Assembly (NCBI RefSeq): GCF_002744755.1
Contig: NZ_KZ319288.1
Span: 372,001 to 436,000 of the forward strand
Direction: 5' to 3'
Origin: Leeuwenhoekiella nanhaiensis
GTDB lineage: Bacteria; Bacteroidota; Bacteroidia; Flavobacteriales; Flavobacteriaceae
DNA length: 64,000 nt
Part shown: positions 44,341 through 53,902 of the stretch, in pieces
Layout of the letters: each line of letters begins with the position of its first letter
Numbering within the stretch: the first letter of the stretch is position 1
Made by a program: the position numbers and the translations under genes
Notes under the pieces: generated by a model
Databases searched by the model: none
What the model was told of the DNA's origin: nothing
The model's input: only the letters and a program-made list of their open reading frames with translations

Positions 44341-45774
44341 ATGCGTAAGATTGAAAGCATCAGCGTTTTTGATATGTTGAAAATAGGCGTTGGTCCCTCA
44401 AGCTCACACACACTGGGTCCCTGGCGGGCCGCACTGCGTTGGATTGAGAAGCTAAAAGCCAAAGCTTATTTTGATCAGGTAAGCGAAATTCAGGTGGAAC
44501 TTTATGGCTCCCTCTCGCTCACCGGTAAAGGCCACGCCACAGATATCGCGGTATTGCTGGGTCTTGAAGGTTTAGACCCGCAAGAGTTTCCGGTGGAAGA
44601 GATTCCGCAGATTACCGAACGCATTCAAACTAAAAACCTGTTGCTGCTCAATTCGGAGCGGGAAATCGCATTCAACCCTTCCGAGCAAATCGTTTTCAAT
44701 AAAAAATTTAAAGAGTTTCACCCTAACGGAATCACCTTTCGCGCGCAGCTTTCCAACGGAAAACGCACTTCAGAGACCTACTACTCCATCGGCGGCGGCT
44801 TTGTAGTTCAAAAAGAACGTTTAAACAGTAAGAAGCAGCAGCAAAAACTGCAGGAGTTTCCCTATCCCGTGCAATCAGGAAAAGAACTTTTAGCGTTTTG
44901 TGCGAAACACAATCTGAAAATTTCGGAGCTGGTTTTGGCTAACGAAAAATCCCTGCGCAGTGAAGAAGAAATCAATTCACGCCTGAAAGACATCTGGAAT
45001 GTGATGCTCGATTCGATGTATACGGGTTGCCATACCGAAGGAAAGCTTCCGGGTGGTCTCAACGTGCGCCGCAGGGCCTTTGATACGCATAAAACGCTGA
45101 TTGGCGACTCGCCCTATTCTAACGCAGAAGAATGGATTACCGCTATTCGCGGTACCGAAGTGAAGTTCAGACAGATCCTGAAATGGGTTTCCTGTTTTGC
45201 GCTCGCCGTTAATGAGGTTAACGCATCGCTGGGTCGTGTGGTGACGGCACCTACAAACGGTAGTGCCGGGGTGATTCCTGCTGTGATGATGTATTATATG
45301 GTGATTGAAAATCACGATGCCAATTTTGAGGATGTCCGCCAGTTTATGCTCGTCGCCGGAGAGATTGGAAGTCTGTTTAAAAAGGGAGCAACCATCTCAG
45401 CCGCTATGGGCGGTTGTCAGGCCGAAATTGGCGTATCAAGTGCAATGGCAGCCGGTGCACTAACCGAATTGATGGGTGGTTCTCCCGAGCAGGTGCTTAT
45501 GGCCAGCGAAATCGCAATGGAACATCACTTGGGGCTTACCTGTGATCCTATTGGCGGACTCGTACAAATACCCTGTATAGAGCGCAATGCGATGGGTGCC
45601 ATTAAAGCTATTAATGCCTGCGAAATGGCTCTGGACACCGACGCGCGTAACGCGAAAGTGCCGCTGGATAAAGTGATTGAGACGATGTGGCAGACCGCAA
45701 AAGATATGAACTCCAAATACAAGGAAACCAGTGAAGGCGGTCTTGCGATCAATGTAGCTTTGAGTGATTGCTAG
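44341..45774 (+). CDS. sdaA: L-serine ammonia-lyase (fused alpha and beta domains)
   Basis: Iron-sulfur L-serine dehydratase that turns serine into pyruvate and ammonia. The 477-residue single chain carries the beta domain (GPSSSHTLGPWRAALRWIEK near the N-terminus) and the alpha domain in one polypeptide. PTNGSAGVIPAVMMYYM (about 302-318) and AAMGGCQAEIGVSSAMAAGALTELMGG (about 355-381) hold the cluster cysteine region, with CDPIGGLVQIPCIERNAMGAI after it. Its stop overlaps the stop of the convergent MACPF-ankyrin gene (shared CTAG, 45771-45774). It is divergent from umuD. Confidence 0.95.
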   Translation: MRKIESISVFDMLKIGVGPSSSHTLGPWRAALRWIEKLKAKAYFDQVSEIQVELYGSLSLTGKGHATDIAVLLGLEGLDPQEFPVEEIPQITERIQTKNLLLLNSEREIAFNPSEQIVFNKKFKEFHPNGITFRAQLSNGKRTSETYYSIGGGFVVQKERLNSKKQQQKLQEFPYPVQSGKELLAFCAKHNLKISELVLANEKSLRSEEEINSRLKDIWNVMLDSMYTGCHTEGKLPGGLNVRRRAFDTHKTLIGDSPYSNAEEWITAIRGTEVKFRQILKWVSCFALAVNEVNASLGRVVTAPTNGSAGVIPAVMMYYMVIENHDANFEDVRQFMLVAGEIGSLFKKGATISAAMGGCQAEIGVSSAMAAGALTELMGGSPEQVLMASEIAMEHHLGLTCDPIGGLVQIPCIERNAMGAIKAINACEMALDTDARNAKVPLDKVIETMWQTAKDMNSKYKETSEGGLAINVALSDC

Positions 45775-48700
45775 CGCAAAAACGTAGTCTTCAGCAATTG
45801 ACGCATCTCGCGATCTTCGGCATAATCAAGTACGCTTTGTCGCTTTATAGTACGTGCCTCAGGAAGTGCTCCCAGCCCTAAAAGCGCTTTAATGGAAGAC
45901 ATATTATCCATTCCGGATTTTACCGCCCAATGAAGCGGTGTTTCGCCTATTTTATTTTTGGCATTGACATTAACACCGGCTTTGACCAGGGTCTTGATCA
46001 ACTCCTCATCACCGGTATCGTAGCGATAGGCCACAAAATGCAAGAGTGTGTTATCCTCATTATCGGTCACTACGGGATTAAGACCTGCGTCGATAAGCGG
46101 TTGAATGGCCTGATTAAAATGAGCTTTTACGGCTGTAATTAAATCTTCATCCTTTGGTAATGCACCAGCCTCTAATGCCAGTTTTAAGGCTTCGGTATTT
46201 TTCACTTCAAAAGCAGCCTGTAAAGCATAATCCGGATTCTTTAAACGCTTGATCAGATAACGCGTTACCTCATTAAGCTCATTGGTTACCGCGTAAAACA
46301 GCTGACTTTTAGTAACCAAATCATCAGGTGCTTTTTCAAATAATTCCAGAGCAATGGTTTCATCCTTGGTATCAATAGCACTACGCAGTGCACGCTCATC
46401 GAGTTGAGCCCCGTAAGACAGGTTCTGATTGATGAGTTTTTGATCCTTAAGCACGATCAGGTCAACCATAATCGAATCGGGATCAATCTCTTTAGTGTCT
46501 AAAAGCACCGAAGCCAGTTTCACATTCTGTGTTCGTGCAGCACGGCGTATGAGCTCAGGATTTTTAACCGAAGCCCCTTCCCCAATTAGAAACTGAGTAA
46601 TCGGTACGCTTCCAATACTTACGGATTCTTCAATCGCAGTCTGAGGTTTCGCATCATTAGTGACCAAAAGTTTGACGAGCTCAAGGTTTTCATTACGTGC
46701 TGCCAGAGCCACTTGCGTATCGGCATCAACCGCGTTCTTTTTCGTTTTAAGCACATAAGCCGAAAAATCAAGGTTGTTAGCTGCAACCGCCGTACTCAAC
46801 GCCAGCTGTGGACCGCCGGAAAAATCATCGAGCGCGTCCTGAAACAGCTCGAAATCTACTGAATTCAATGCATACTCAAAAACCGGATCGGCTTGCGCTC
46901 CCTTTCTAAGACTGAGCCTTACTGCAGGTGTATTCTTTTCTAATATGGACTTCGATAAGGAGAAATCAGCTGAACCGCCAGCGTCAAGAGCCAGTTCCAA
47001 AAGCTCCAGATTATCTTTTGAGATCGAACTGCTTAACACCGCGTCAGTTACAGGAACTTTATCCTTTTCCAGAAAATAGCGGAATAAAGACGTATCGCTG
47101 GCATCTGCCACCACTTCAAGCGCCTCAGCAGAAGTGGGCGTCACCGCTTTAACGCGGTCAATGACTTCCTGATTTTTAGTCCCGGTAGCCAGCTTTAGAA
47201 TCTGGGGATCGGCAACTGCCCCATAGTCGATAAATTTTTCGGTAAGGGCAGTATCTGCATTGATAACTGCCAGAGCCAGCATTTCGCGATCTGCTTTAAA
47301 TTCGGCATACTCCAGACTCATCAGGGCTTTAGTCACTTCATAATTGTTGAGTTCTACAGCGAAGGCCACATCATTATTTCGCGGTTCCGCACCTTCACGC
47401 AACAGTGCGTAAATCACCTCGGGCTCCTGATAGGCAACCGCCTTATAAATCATATTGTTTTTGGGCTTGGCGCCACGTTCGAGCAAGGTCAGTGCTTTCA
47501 CTTTGCTGAATACCTCAGGATCAAAAGCTACATCAAGATCTTCGGTGGTAGGTTTTACCCCAAAATCAAAAATGGTATTGAGCACCTCCGCATCGTCAAA
47601 ATTTTGAACAGCGGCTTTTACCACGGCCTCAGTGCGCGTAGAAACGCCCTGAAAATACAAATCACGCAACAAATCGAGATCTCCTCGAGCTGCTGCGGAC
47701 ACCACTTCTGAACTCAATGCATAATTGTAGGAGCTGGGTTGCGAGCCCAGAGGTTGCTGTGCTTTTTGCTGCTCAAGACTGTAGGTGATTTTAAACACAT
47801 CCCCGTCAATGGTTGTAATTTCTACTTCCTTCTCTACCACTCCAACCAGGGCATCCTTAAAATAGGCATGGGCTTCGGGTGGCCCGGAAACAAAAAGCGT
47901 CGTACGCCCCTGCCCTTTTTCCAACTTTTTAGTATCGTCCCAAACGCTTACGTAAGCCGCTTTTAACTCTTCCGGTGAAATCGTAAAGTCCAATACTTTA
48001 TTTAAAGTGATTTCTTCGTCAGTAAGCAGCGTGTTTAGATCAATACCCTGATATTCGATCAAAGCAGCAGTATTCATAGGTTCACCATGAGCATTAAAAC
48101 TGCCGTAGAACAAATCACCTATGTATTCTGTACGTTCCTGCTCTTCAGCCTTGCCTTCGCTGGCCTTTACTATCGAATGTACCTTTTGCCGAAACTGCAA
48201 ACTGTATTTTTTAAAAAAGTCTGAGGCTTCTTCCTGCGCCTGCCAGGAAACAGATTGTTTTTTAGCACGATCTATCGCAGCCTGAAGCAGATAGCGCCGG
48301 TGATCCAAATCTGGAACATCGGGAAAATTTTTAGTCGAAAGCAAATTAGTAAGCTCTACCAGATTAGCATCTAAAATCACAGCATTAGTTTTGGTAACGC
48401 TTTGTGCCCAGCGTTCATCCCAGATTTCATTGACATCACCACCACGGGTAAATCGCTGCGGAGGCCCCATTTTGATATACGGATTGGTAAGCGAATCACC
48501 ACGCTGTTGCCGCCCAACCTCTTTTAAAAGTTCTTCTTTAAATTCGTCTTCGGTATAAGGCGAATTAATAAAATCTGCATTGCTCACGAAGTTTCGGGTC
48601 AAAAAGATTCCGCCGTAGGTAACGTGATCGGTGTAATGCGTACCAAACCAGGAAATAAAACCTTCGGGCGAAAGATCCCTGCCCAGGCGCTTTACTGCAT

Positions 48701-49157
48701 CAATAAATGCTTCAGAAAGCCTATTGTTTGAAAGACGTAAATCATAAAGCGGTACTTTCCGCAAGGTATATACAAAAATGAGTTTGTCTTTTTGCGCAGC
48801 ATCAACATTGGTATTGTAAGCTTTGGTAAAACGTGCCGAAAAAGCCCGGTCTGAAGTATCAGCCTGAAGAATTTGTTGCTCAAACACGTGTGCAGTATGA
48901 AGCAGGTAGTAATTGAGACTTGAAGCTGATTGAGTTTTTAATTTCGTAGTAGAAAGCTTTTGGGTTTTATTTTGCGTAAACACCGATATTGCACGCTCTG
49001 AAATAACAGAATTCTGCCCCAGGTCAAAGCCGTCTGCAAACCGAATATCAACCGTAAAACCCGGTTGTAACGGCAATTGAGCTTCCGCATCTTGCGAAAA
49101 CACACCTGAAGCAGAAAAAACAGCCAGAAAAATAAAGAAATACAGGCGCAGCCCCAC
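45771..49157 (-). CDS. Secreted MACPF (perforin-like) protein with a long ankyrin-repeat array
   Basis: 1128-residue exported protein. Residues 1-21 are a signal peptide (MGLRLYFFIFLAVFSASGVFS). At 170-183 it has WFGTHYTDHVTYGG, an exact match to the MACPF signature (GTH[FY]-x6-GG). The preceding and following sequence (amphipathic helices before, NFVSNADFI after) also fits a MACPF domain, about residues 30-330. A beta-rich linker of unknown type covers about 370-480. From about 485 to 1128 there are roughly 19 possible degenerate ankyrin-type repeats; the last two (TLLHFVAYR, AGVNVNAKNKIGETPLHWAV) are typical. Perforin-like proteins form pores or act against other bacteria or host cells; the role here is inferred. 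It lies 86 bases downstream of a small exported NTF2-like gene. Confidence 0.82.
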   Translation of the reverse strand: MGLRLYFFIFLAVFSASGVFSQDAEAQLPLQPGFTVDIRFADGFDLGQNSVISERAISVFTQNKTQKLSTTKLKTQSASSLNYYLLHTAHVFEQQILQADTSDRAFSARFTKAYNTNVDAAQKDKLIFVYTLRKVPLYDLRLSNNRLSEAFIDAVKRLGRDLSPEGFISWFGTHYTDHVTYGGIFLTRNFVSNADFINSPYTEDEFKEELLKEVGRQQRGDSLTNPYIKMGPPQRFTRGGDVNEIWDERWAQSVTKTNAVILDANLVELTNLLSTKNFPDVPDLDHRRYLLQAAIDRAKKQSVSWQAQEEASDFFKKYSLQFRQKVHSIVKASEGKAEEQERTEYIGDLFYGSFNAHGEPMNTAALIEYQGIDLNTLLTDEEITLNKVLDFTISPEELKAAYVSVWDDTKKLEKGQGRTTLFVSGPPEAHAYFKDALVGVVEKEVEITTIDGDVFKITYSLEQQKAQQPLGSQPSSYNYALSSEVVSAAARGDLDLLRDLYFQGVSTRTEAVVKAAVQNFDDAEVLNTIFDFGVKPTTEDLDVAFDPEVFSKVKALTLLERGAKPKNNMIYKAVAYQEPEVIYALLREGAEPRNNDVAFAVELNNYEVTKALMSLEYAEFKADREMLALAVINADTALTEKFIDYGAVADPQILKLATGTKNQEVIDRVKAVTPTSAEALEVVADASDTSLFRYFLEKDKVPVTDAVLSSSISKDNLELLELALDAGGSADFSLSKSILEKNTPAVRLSLRKGAQADPVFEYALNSVDFELFQDALDDFSGGPQLALSTAVAANNLDFSAYVLKTKKNAVDADTQVALAARNENLELVKLLVTNDAKPQTAIEESVSIGSVPITQFLIGEGASVKNPELIRRAARTQNVKLASVLLDTKEIDPDSIMVDLIVLKDQKLINQNLSYGAQLDERALRSAIDTKDETIALELFEKAPDDLVTKSQLFYAVTNELNEVTRYLIKRLKNPDYALQAAFEVKNTEALKLALEAGALPKDEDLITAVKAHFNQAIQPLIDAGLNPVVTDNEDNTLLHFVAYRYDTGDEELIKTLVKAGVNVNAKNKIGETPLHWAVKSGMDNMSSIKALLGLGALPEARTIKRQSVLDYAEDREMRQLLKTTFLR

Positions 49158-49243
49158 TTTTAAATTGGTTTAAAAACGTTATTAATTTAGGGGTATTCGC
49201 TAAGGGAGTTTGAAGATAGGGAATAGTTCTAAAAAGGAAAAAC

Positions 49244-49693
49244 TTATTCGCAACCTTCACCCCTGCGGGTGTCTACAATGTAAAAAATCTTCCAGCGGTC
49301 TTCTTCATAGAGCATCTGAAAACTATTAGCGCCACAATGGCTCAGCTCTTCATTAATGTAAAACTCGTAGGGCGTCCAAACGTTAGCCATTAAACCGTCT
49401 GACTGGGTTTTATAATCCAGAATACGCTCTTCAAAAACCATATTTTCAGGTATCGAAGCAATGGATTTTAGGAAATCATCAAATGTTGTCGTGCTCAATC
49501 GCACCTCTTCGTTCTTTACCCCAAGAGATTGCATTTTTATTCGGCTGTGAACTAATTCGCGCATAGCAAGGGTGTCCTGCTGGTGAAAAGCGTTGAAGAA
49601 TGCGATGACAACTTCCTCAGGTTCAGAAAAGAACTGAGCCTGCGCCTGAACAAGTGAAAAAAGCAATGCTAAAGTTAAAAAGCCGGTACGCAT
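49244..49693 (-). CDS. Exported NTF2-like / SnoaL-like small protein
   Basis: 149-residue protein with a signal peptide (MRTGFLTLALLFSLVQAQAQ). The mature part has EEVVIAFFNAFHQQDTLAMRELVHSRI, the usual beginning of an NTF2-like fold (helix and small-residue core), followed by a beta-rich body and a C-terminal WKIFYIVDTRRGEGCE. Such folds bind small ligands or act as protein partners. It is transcribed in the same direction as and immediately before the MACPF-ankyrin gene, so a partner role is possible but only inferred. It is divergent from panB. Confidence 0.7.
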   Translation of the reverse strand: MRTGFLTLALLFSLVQAQAQFFSEPEEVVIAFFNAFHQQDTLAMRELVHSRIKMQSLGVKNEEVRLSTTTFDDFLKSIASIPENMVFEERILDYKTQSDGLMANVWTPYEFYINEELSHCGANSFQMLYEEDRWKIFYIVDTRRGEGCE

Positions 49694-49762
49694 CTGTGTT
49701 TGTAGTTTTATGGTGAATGCGTGAGTAATTTACTACTTTTACCCGCATTTTAAAATTGGCAT

Positions 49763-50581
49763 ATGTCTGCAGCAAAAAAAGAATACAAAAGAATAACGGT
49801 AAAATCACTTACCGAAATGAAAAGCCACGGTGAAAAAATCGCGATGCTCACCGCATACGATTACACTTTGGCCAAAATTGTAGACCGTGCCGGTATAGAC
49901 GTGATTTTGGTGGGTGATTCGGCTTCTAATGTGATGGCCGGGCACGAGACCACACTTCCTATTACTTTAGACCAAATGATTTACCATGCTTCATCGGTAA
50001 TACGCGCTATAAAACGCTCACTGGTGGTGGTAGATTTACCTTTTGGGAGTTATCAGAGTGATCCTAAAGAAGCTTTGCGCTCAGCCATACGCATTATGAA
50101 AGAAAGCGGAGGTCACGCTTTAAAACTCGAAGGAGGTTCGGAGATCAAAGAATCGGTAAAACGTATTCTGAATGCGGGTATTCCGGTAATGGGACATCTG
50201 GGTCTTACTCCGCAATCTATTTATAAATTTGGCACCTATACGGTACGCGCTAAGGAAGAGGCTGAAGCCGAAAAACTAAAACAAGATGCCTTGTTACTCG
50301 AAAAACTGGGTTGTTTTGCACTGGTGCTTGAAAAAGTGCCCAGCGCCCTGGCCAAAGAAGTCGCCGAAAGTCTTACCATTCCGGTAATTGGAATCGGTGC
50401 AGGAAATGGGGTTGATGGGCAGGTACTCGTAATGCACGATATGCTGGGAATGAGCAAGGAGTTTAGTCCGCGCTTCTTAAGACGTTATCTCGATTTACAT
50501 ACGCTGATGACCGGCGCTTTCGAGCAATATATCACAGATGTTAAAGCGGTGGACTTCCCGAATGAGGAGGAGCAGTATTAA
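49763..50581 (+). CDS. panB: 3-methyl-2-oxobutanoate hydroxymethyltransferase
   Basis: Transfers a hydroxymethyl group to alpha-ketoisovalerate, the first step of pantothenate synthesis. The 272-residue protein has [17 protein letters not shown] (about 28-44), [22 protein letters not shown] (about 48-69), [10 protein letters not shown] (about 91-100), [19 protein letters not shown] (about 141-149) and [15 protein letters not shown] (about 210-224). Metal and substrate residues are present. It is transcribed alone, divergent from the NTF2-like gene. The substrate links it with the branched-chain pathway of this organism. Confidence 0.96.
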   Translation: MSAAKKEYKRITVKSLTEMKSHGEKIAMLTAYDYTLAKIVDRAGIDVILVGDSASNVMAGHETTLPITLDQMIYHASSVIRAIKRSLVVVDLPFGSYQSDPKEALRSAIRIMKESGGHALKLEGGSEIKESVKRILNAGIPVMGHLGLTPQSIYKFGTYTVRAKEEAEAEKLKQDALLLEKLGCFALVLEKVPSALAKEVAESLTIPVIGIGAGNGVDGQVLVMHDMLGMSKEFSPRFLRRYLDLHTLMTGAFEQYITDVKAVDFPNEEEQY

Positions 50582-50716
50582 GATTTGAGATATTAGACAT
50601 TAGATGTAAGACTTGAGTAACTAGAAGATCAAATTTAAAAGGAGGTCTATTATTTAGATTATTTAATCTCCATTTTACACTAGTAACTTCTAACTTTTAA
50701 CCCTTAACTCCAGAAG
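50582..50716. repeat. Low-complexity spacer after panB
   Basis: AGATTTGAGATATTAGACATT-type words (50581-50615), of the same style as those at 38.0, 53.97 and 60.17 kb, followed by A/T-rich sequence. No gene and no clear terminator. Confidence 0.45.
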
Positions 50717-51406
50717 ATGCACAGTAATAAAGACAACCTGCAGGTTCTTTATGAGGACAACCACATCATCGTGGTCAATAAGCGCCCGGGAGATATTGTG
50801 CAGGGTGACAAAACCGGCGATAAGCCGTTAAGCGAGGTGGTCAAAAGTTACATCGGCGAGAAATACAACAAACCGGGAGCGGTTTATCTAGGTGTTGTAC
50901 ATCGCCTGGACCGCCCTACCAGTGGGATTGTGATTTTCTCACGGACTTCAAAAGCCTTGCCCAGACTTAATAAGCTATTTGCCAAAAAAGAGGCTAAAAA
51001 AACCTATTGGGCTGTGGTGAAAAATGCCCCGCCAAAACTTCAGGATACCCTGGTGCATTATTTAAAACGCAATCCCAAGCAGAATAAATCCTACAGCCAT
51101 GTTAACGAGGTGCCCGACAGTAAAAAGGGCATTTTAGAATATAAGGTCATCCAGGAACTGAATAATTATTACCTGCTGGAAATAGACTTACATACCGGCA
51201 GACATCATCAGATTCGCTCGCAACTGGCTGCGATTGGTTGCCCCATAAAAGGCGATTTAAAATACGGCTTCGACCGAAGCAATCCCGACGGTAGTATACA
51301 TCTGCACTCCCGAAAACTGGTGCTCACCCACCCGGTTCAAAAAGAAGAAATGACCTTTATCGCCCCGCCTCCCACAGGCGATGCGATCTGGAAAGCCTGT
51401 ATTTAG
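50717..51406 (+). CDS. RluA-family pseudouridine synthase
   Basis: Pseudouridine synthase that modifies RNA. The 229-residue protein has the family motif HRLDRPTSGIVIFSRT (62-77) with the catalytic Asp65, preceded by LGVV. LLEIDLHTGRHHQIRSQLAAIGCPIKGDLKYG (about 154-185) and IHLHSRKLVLTHPV (about 194-207) follow. No S4 domain is present, so it is a short RluA/TruC-like enzyme. The target base (23S rRNA or tRNA) cannot be decided from sequence alone. Confidence 0.9.
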   Translation: MHSNKDNLQVLYEDNHIIVVNKRPGDIVQGDKTGDKPLSEVVKSYIGEKYNKPGAVYLGVVHRLDRPTSGIVIFSRTSKALPRLNKLFAKKEAKKTYWAVVKNAPPKLQDTLVHYLKRNPKQNKSYSHVNEVPDSKKGILEYKVIQELNNYYLLEIDLHTGRHHQIRSQLAAIGCPIKGDLKYGFDRSNPDGSIHLHSRKLVLTHPVQKEEMTFIAPPPTGDAIWKACI

Positions 51407-51479
51407 AGTTTTAGAAGTTGGTGTGATTTAGTAAATTTCATTGGGCTTAGCCCAAAATAAATTTCTAAACGCGCTTGCG

Positions 51480-52811
51480 ATGAATAAATGCACTACGCTC
51501 CTTATGCTGCTCCTGACCGTTTCACTTTGGTCACAGCAAGCAGACACGCTCAATCAGACTCAAAAGATGAACTGGTTTAAAGACGCAAAATTGGGAATCT
51601 TTATTCACTGGGGATTGTATGCTGTGAATGGAATTGACGAATCCTGGTCGTTTTACAACGGCTATATTTCGCACGAGGATTATTTAAAGCAAACCGCAGG
51701 TTTTACTGCCAAAGCCTATGATCCCGAAGCCTGGGTTGATTTAATAGCTGAAAGTGGCGCCAAATACTCGGTTATTACCTCTAAACATCACGATGGTTTT
51801 GCACTTTGGAACACCAGATATGGCAATTTAAACGCAATTGAAAACAGTGCTGCAAAAAAAGATGTGCTTTCTCCATTTGTTAAAGCGCTTCGTGAACATA
51901 AACTTAAAGTGGGTATATATTATTCATTACCCGACTGGTCTTATCCCGATTATACCAATTTTACCCGTGATTCCCTTCGGTATAAAATCACAGAAGAACC
52001 CCAGCGCTGGGAGACTTTTTTGAACCACTATCAGGGTCAGTTAGGTGAATTGTCGAAACAGTACAAACCTGATTTATGGTGGTTTGATGGGGACTGGGAA
52101 CACAATGCTGAAGAATGGCAGGCTACAAAAGTAAAAGCGATGCTGCTTGAAGACAACCCTCAGACGATAATCAACTCACGGCTGGCTAATCAGGGAGATT
52201 ACGCTACGCCTGAGCAGGGAATGCCTATTGTTAGACCTAAAGACACCTACTGGGAGTTGTGCATGACGCTGAATAACTCCTGGGGGTATCAGCCCAACGA
52301 TACTAATTACAAAACGACCAACCAGGTGATTGGGATTTTTGCCGATGTTATTGGTAACGGGGGCAATCTATTGCTCGATATAGGGCCAAAATCAGACGGA
52401 AGCATTCCTGAAGAGCAGGAATCAATACTGAAAGATTTGGAACGCTGGACAGACAAACACGCCGAAGCTATTTATGGTACACGCGCCGGGATCCCCAAAG
52501 AGCATTTTTACGGCCCGTCAACCCTCAATAAAGAACGGAATATTTTATATCTCTTTGTAAAGGGAAATCCCAATGGAGAAGTCGTGGTTCGCGGACTGAA
52601 AAATAAAATTAATCGCATTTACGTCGTAGGCGAAGGTACTAAGCTTGATCATCAGGTTGTAGGTAAAGTGTATTGGAGTCAATATCCCGGGATCACGTAC
52701 ATCAAAGTTCCTGATTATGTTTTAGATGAACATATGACGGTACTCGCACTGTTACTGGATGGTGAAGTAGATTTATACCGGGAGGAAGGTGCTGTGATTG
52801 AATCGAATTAG
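51480..52811 (+). CDS. Alpha-L-fucosidase, GH29
   Basis: 443-residue exported glycoside hydrolase family 29 enzyme, from the ATG at 51480 (signal peptide MNKCTTLLMLLLTVSLWSQQ); an earlier TTG frame is not needed. GIFIHWGLYAV (39-49), ITSKHHDGFALW (99-110), and DLWWFDGDW (198-206), which contains the probable nucleophile Asp203, are GH29 landmarks. Then come IGNGGNLLLDIGPKSDGSIP and a beta-sandwich C-terminus. The enzyme removes fucose from glycans such as algal or host polysaccharides. A six-pair inverted repeat TTGGGC/GCCCAA lies just upstream (51441-51455). No PUL partners (SusC/D) were seen. Confidence 0.9.
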   Translation: MNKCTTLLMLLLTVSLWSQQADTLNQTQKMNWFKDAKLGIFIHWGLYAVNGIDESWSFYNGYISHEDYLKQTAGFTAKAYDPEAWVDLIAESGAKYSVITSKHHDGFALWNTRYGNLNAIENSAAKKDVLSPFVKALREHKLKVGIYYSLPDWSYPDYTNFTRDSLRYKITEEPQRWETFLNHYQGQLGELSKQYKPDLWWFDGDWEHNAEEWQATKVKAMLLEDNPQTIINSRLANQGDYATPEQGMPIVRPKDTYWELCMTLNNSWGYQPNDTNYKTTNQVIGIFADVIGNGGNLLLDIGPKSDGSIPEEQESILKDLERWTDKHAEAIYGTRAGIPKEHFYGPSTLNKERNILYLFVKGNPNGEVVVRGLKNKINRIYVVGEGTKLDHQVVGKVYWSQYPGITYIKVPDYVLDEHMTVLALLLDGEVDLYREEGAVIESN

Positions 52812-52814
52812 TTT

Positions 52815-52856
52815 GGGTTGCGGGTTGCGGGTTGCGGGTTGCGGGTTGCGGGTTGC
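52815..52856. repeat. Heptamer tandem array (GGGTTGC) x6
   Basis: Six consecutive perfect copies of GGGTTGC immediately after the fucosidase stop. One of three heptamer arrays within about 1.1 kb. Confidence 0.95.
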
Positions 52857-52937
52857 GGTTTAAAATAACTCAATAACCAAAAAAACAGAAAACCTTTTAC
52901 CTGATACCTCTAACCTCTTACTCCCTAAGTTCCTCAA

Positions 52938-53822
52938 TTAACTTTTAACTTCCTTCCCACTCCGCGCCGTTCGTAAACTCTCTACAACCACTGCACTTAT
53001 AATCAATAATCCACCTACAATGGTCATTATTTGTGGCATTTCTCCCAGGAATAAGATACCCAGCATAATCCCGTAAACCGGTTGTACGCTGCTGATGATG
53101 CTTGCTGTCGTAATTGAAAAATACCGGAAGGTTAGTAAAAACAAGGTATGGCCTAAAGCTGTAGTAAGCAAAGCCAAAGCCAGAATCCAAACAAGATTTT
53201 CCTGTAAAGCTTCGGTAGAAACCTGAGTGCTAAACGGAAGCAGGGCTACCCCAATAATCAACGCCTGATACATCATCAACAGGCTGCCGTGGTAACGGGC
53301 TACCTGTTTTTTCATCAAAATATTCCGCAAGGCATAGGCTAATGCTGAACCCAATCCATAAACAACTGCCTGTGTATATTGGTTTTCAAAATCCAGATCT
53401 GGGATTAAAAACGCAATTCCGGCTAGAACCAAAAGACCGAGAAACAGGTGTATTCTTTGAAACGGAAGTCTTAAAATCAGCGGCTCTAGAATACTCGTCA
53501 GCGCCGGATAGGTAAAAATAGTGAGCATGCCAATAGCGACATTACTCAGCTGCAGCGCTTTGAAATACGCCACCCAGTGAATCCCCATTAAGATTCCACC
53601 CAGAATTACCTGTAACCGGTCTTTCTTTTGAATTTTAAACGAGATGCTTTTCCACTTTAAAAACAGCACGAGAAAACCCAACGCCAGTAAGGCTCTTAGA
53701 CCAATAGTCACCACCGGAGCCAAAGTCACCGCCCTGCCCAGAACACCACTGGTACTTACCAGGAGCATGGCCAGATTGAGTTGAAGCAGATTTTTTACAA
53801 AAGAGTTGGATTGGTTTGGCAA
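52938..53822 (-). CDS. EamA/DMT family transporter
   Basis: Ten-span drug/metabolite transporter. From a TTG at 53820-53822 it encodes 294 residues with two EamA repeats. The first has NLAMLLVSTSGVLGRAV, PVVTIGLRALLALGFLVLFL and GGILMGIHWVAYFKALQLSNVAIGML. The second starts about 160 with VVYGLGSALAYALRNILMKKQ and includes ALLTTALGHTLFLLTF and SIISSVQPVYGIMLGILFLGEMP. The frame stays open to an ATG at 53912, but that longer N-terminus runs through a (GGGTTTC) array and reads as a low-complexity repeat, so it is doubtful. An internal ATG at 53768 is a further possibility. Substrate unknown. Confidence 0.82.
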   Translation of the reverse strand: MPNQSNSFVKNLLQLNLAMLLVSTSGVLGRAVTLAPVVTIGLRALLALGFLVLFLKWKSISFKIQKKDRLQVILGGILMGIHWVAYFKALQLSNVAIGMLTIFTYPALTSILEPLILRLPFQRIHLFLGLLVLAGIAFLIPDLDFENQYTQAVVYGLGSALAYALRNILMKKQVARYHGSLLMMYQALIIGVALLPFSTQVSTEALQENLVWILALALLTTALGHTLFLLTFRYFSITTASIISSVQPVYGIMLGILFLGEMPQIMTIVGGLLIISAVVVESLRTARSGKEVKS

Positions 53823-53829
53823 AAGGAAG

Positions 53830-53864
53830 GGGTTTCGGGTTTCGGGTTTCGGGTTTCGGGTTTC
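53830..53864. repeat. Heptamer tandem array (GGGTTTC) x5
   Basis: Five perfect copies in a row just outside the preferred start of the EamA gene. If the distal ATG (53912) is used, the array is inside the coding frame and, being a heptamer, slippage would shift the frame. Confidence 0.95.
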
Positions 53865-53902
53865 AAAAGTTGTAAAAAAGTTGAATCGTAAAGTATAAAA
53901 AT

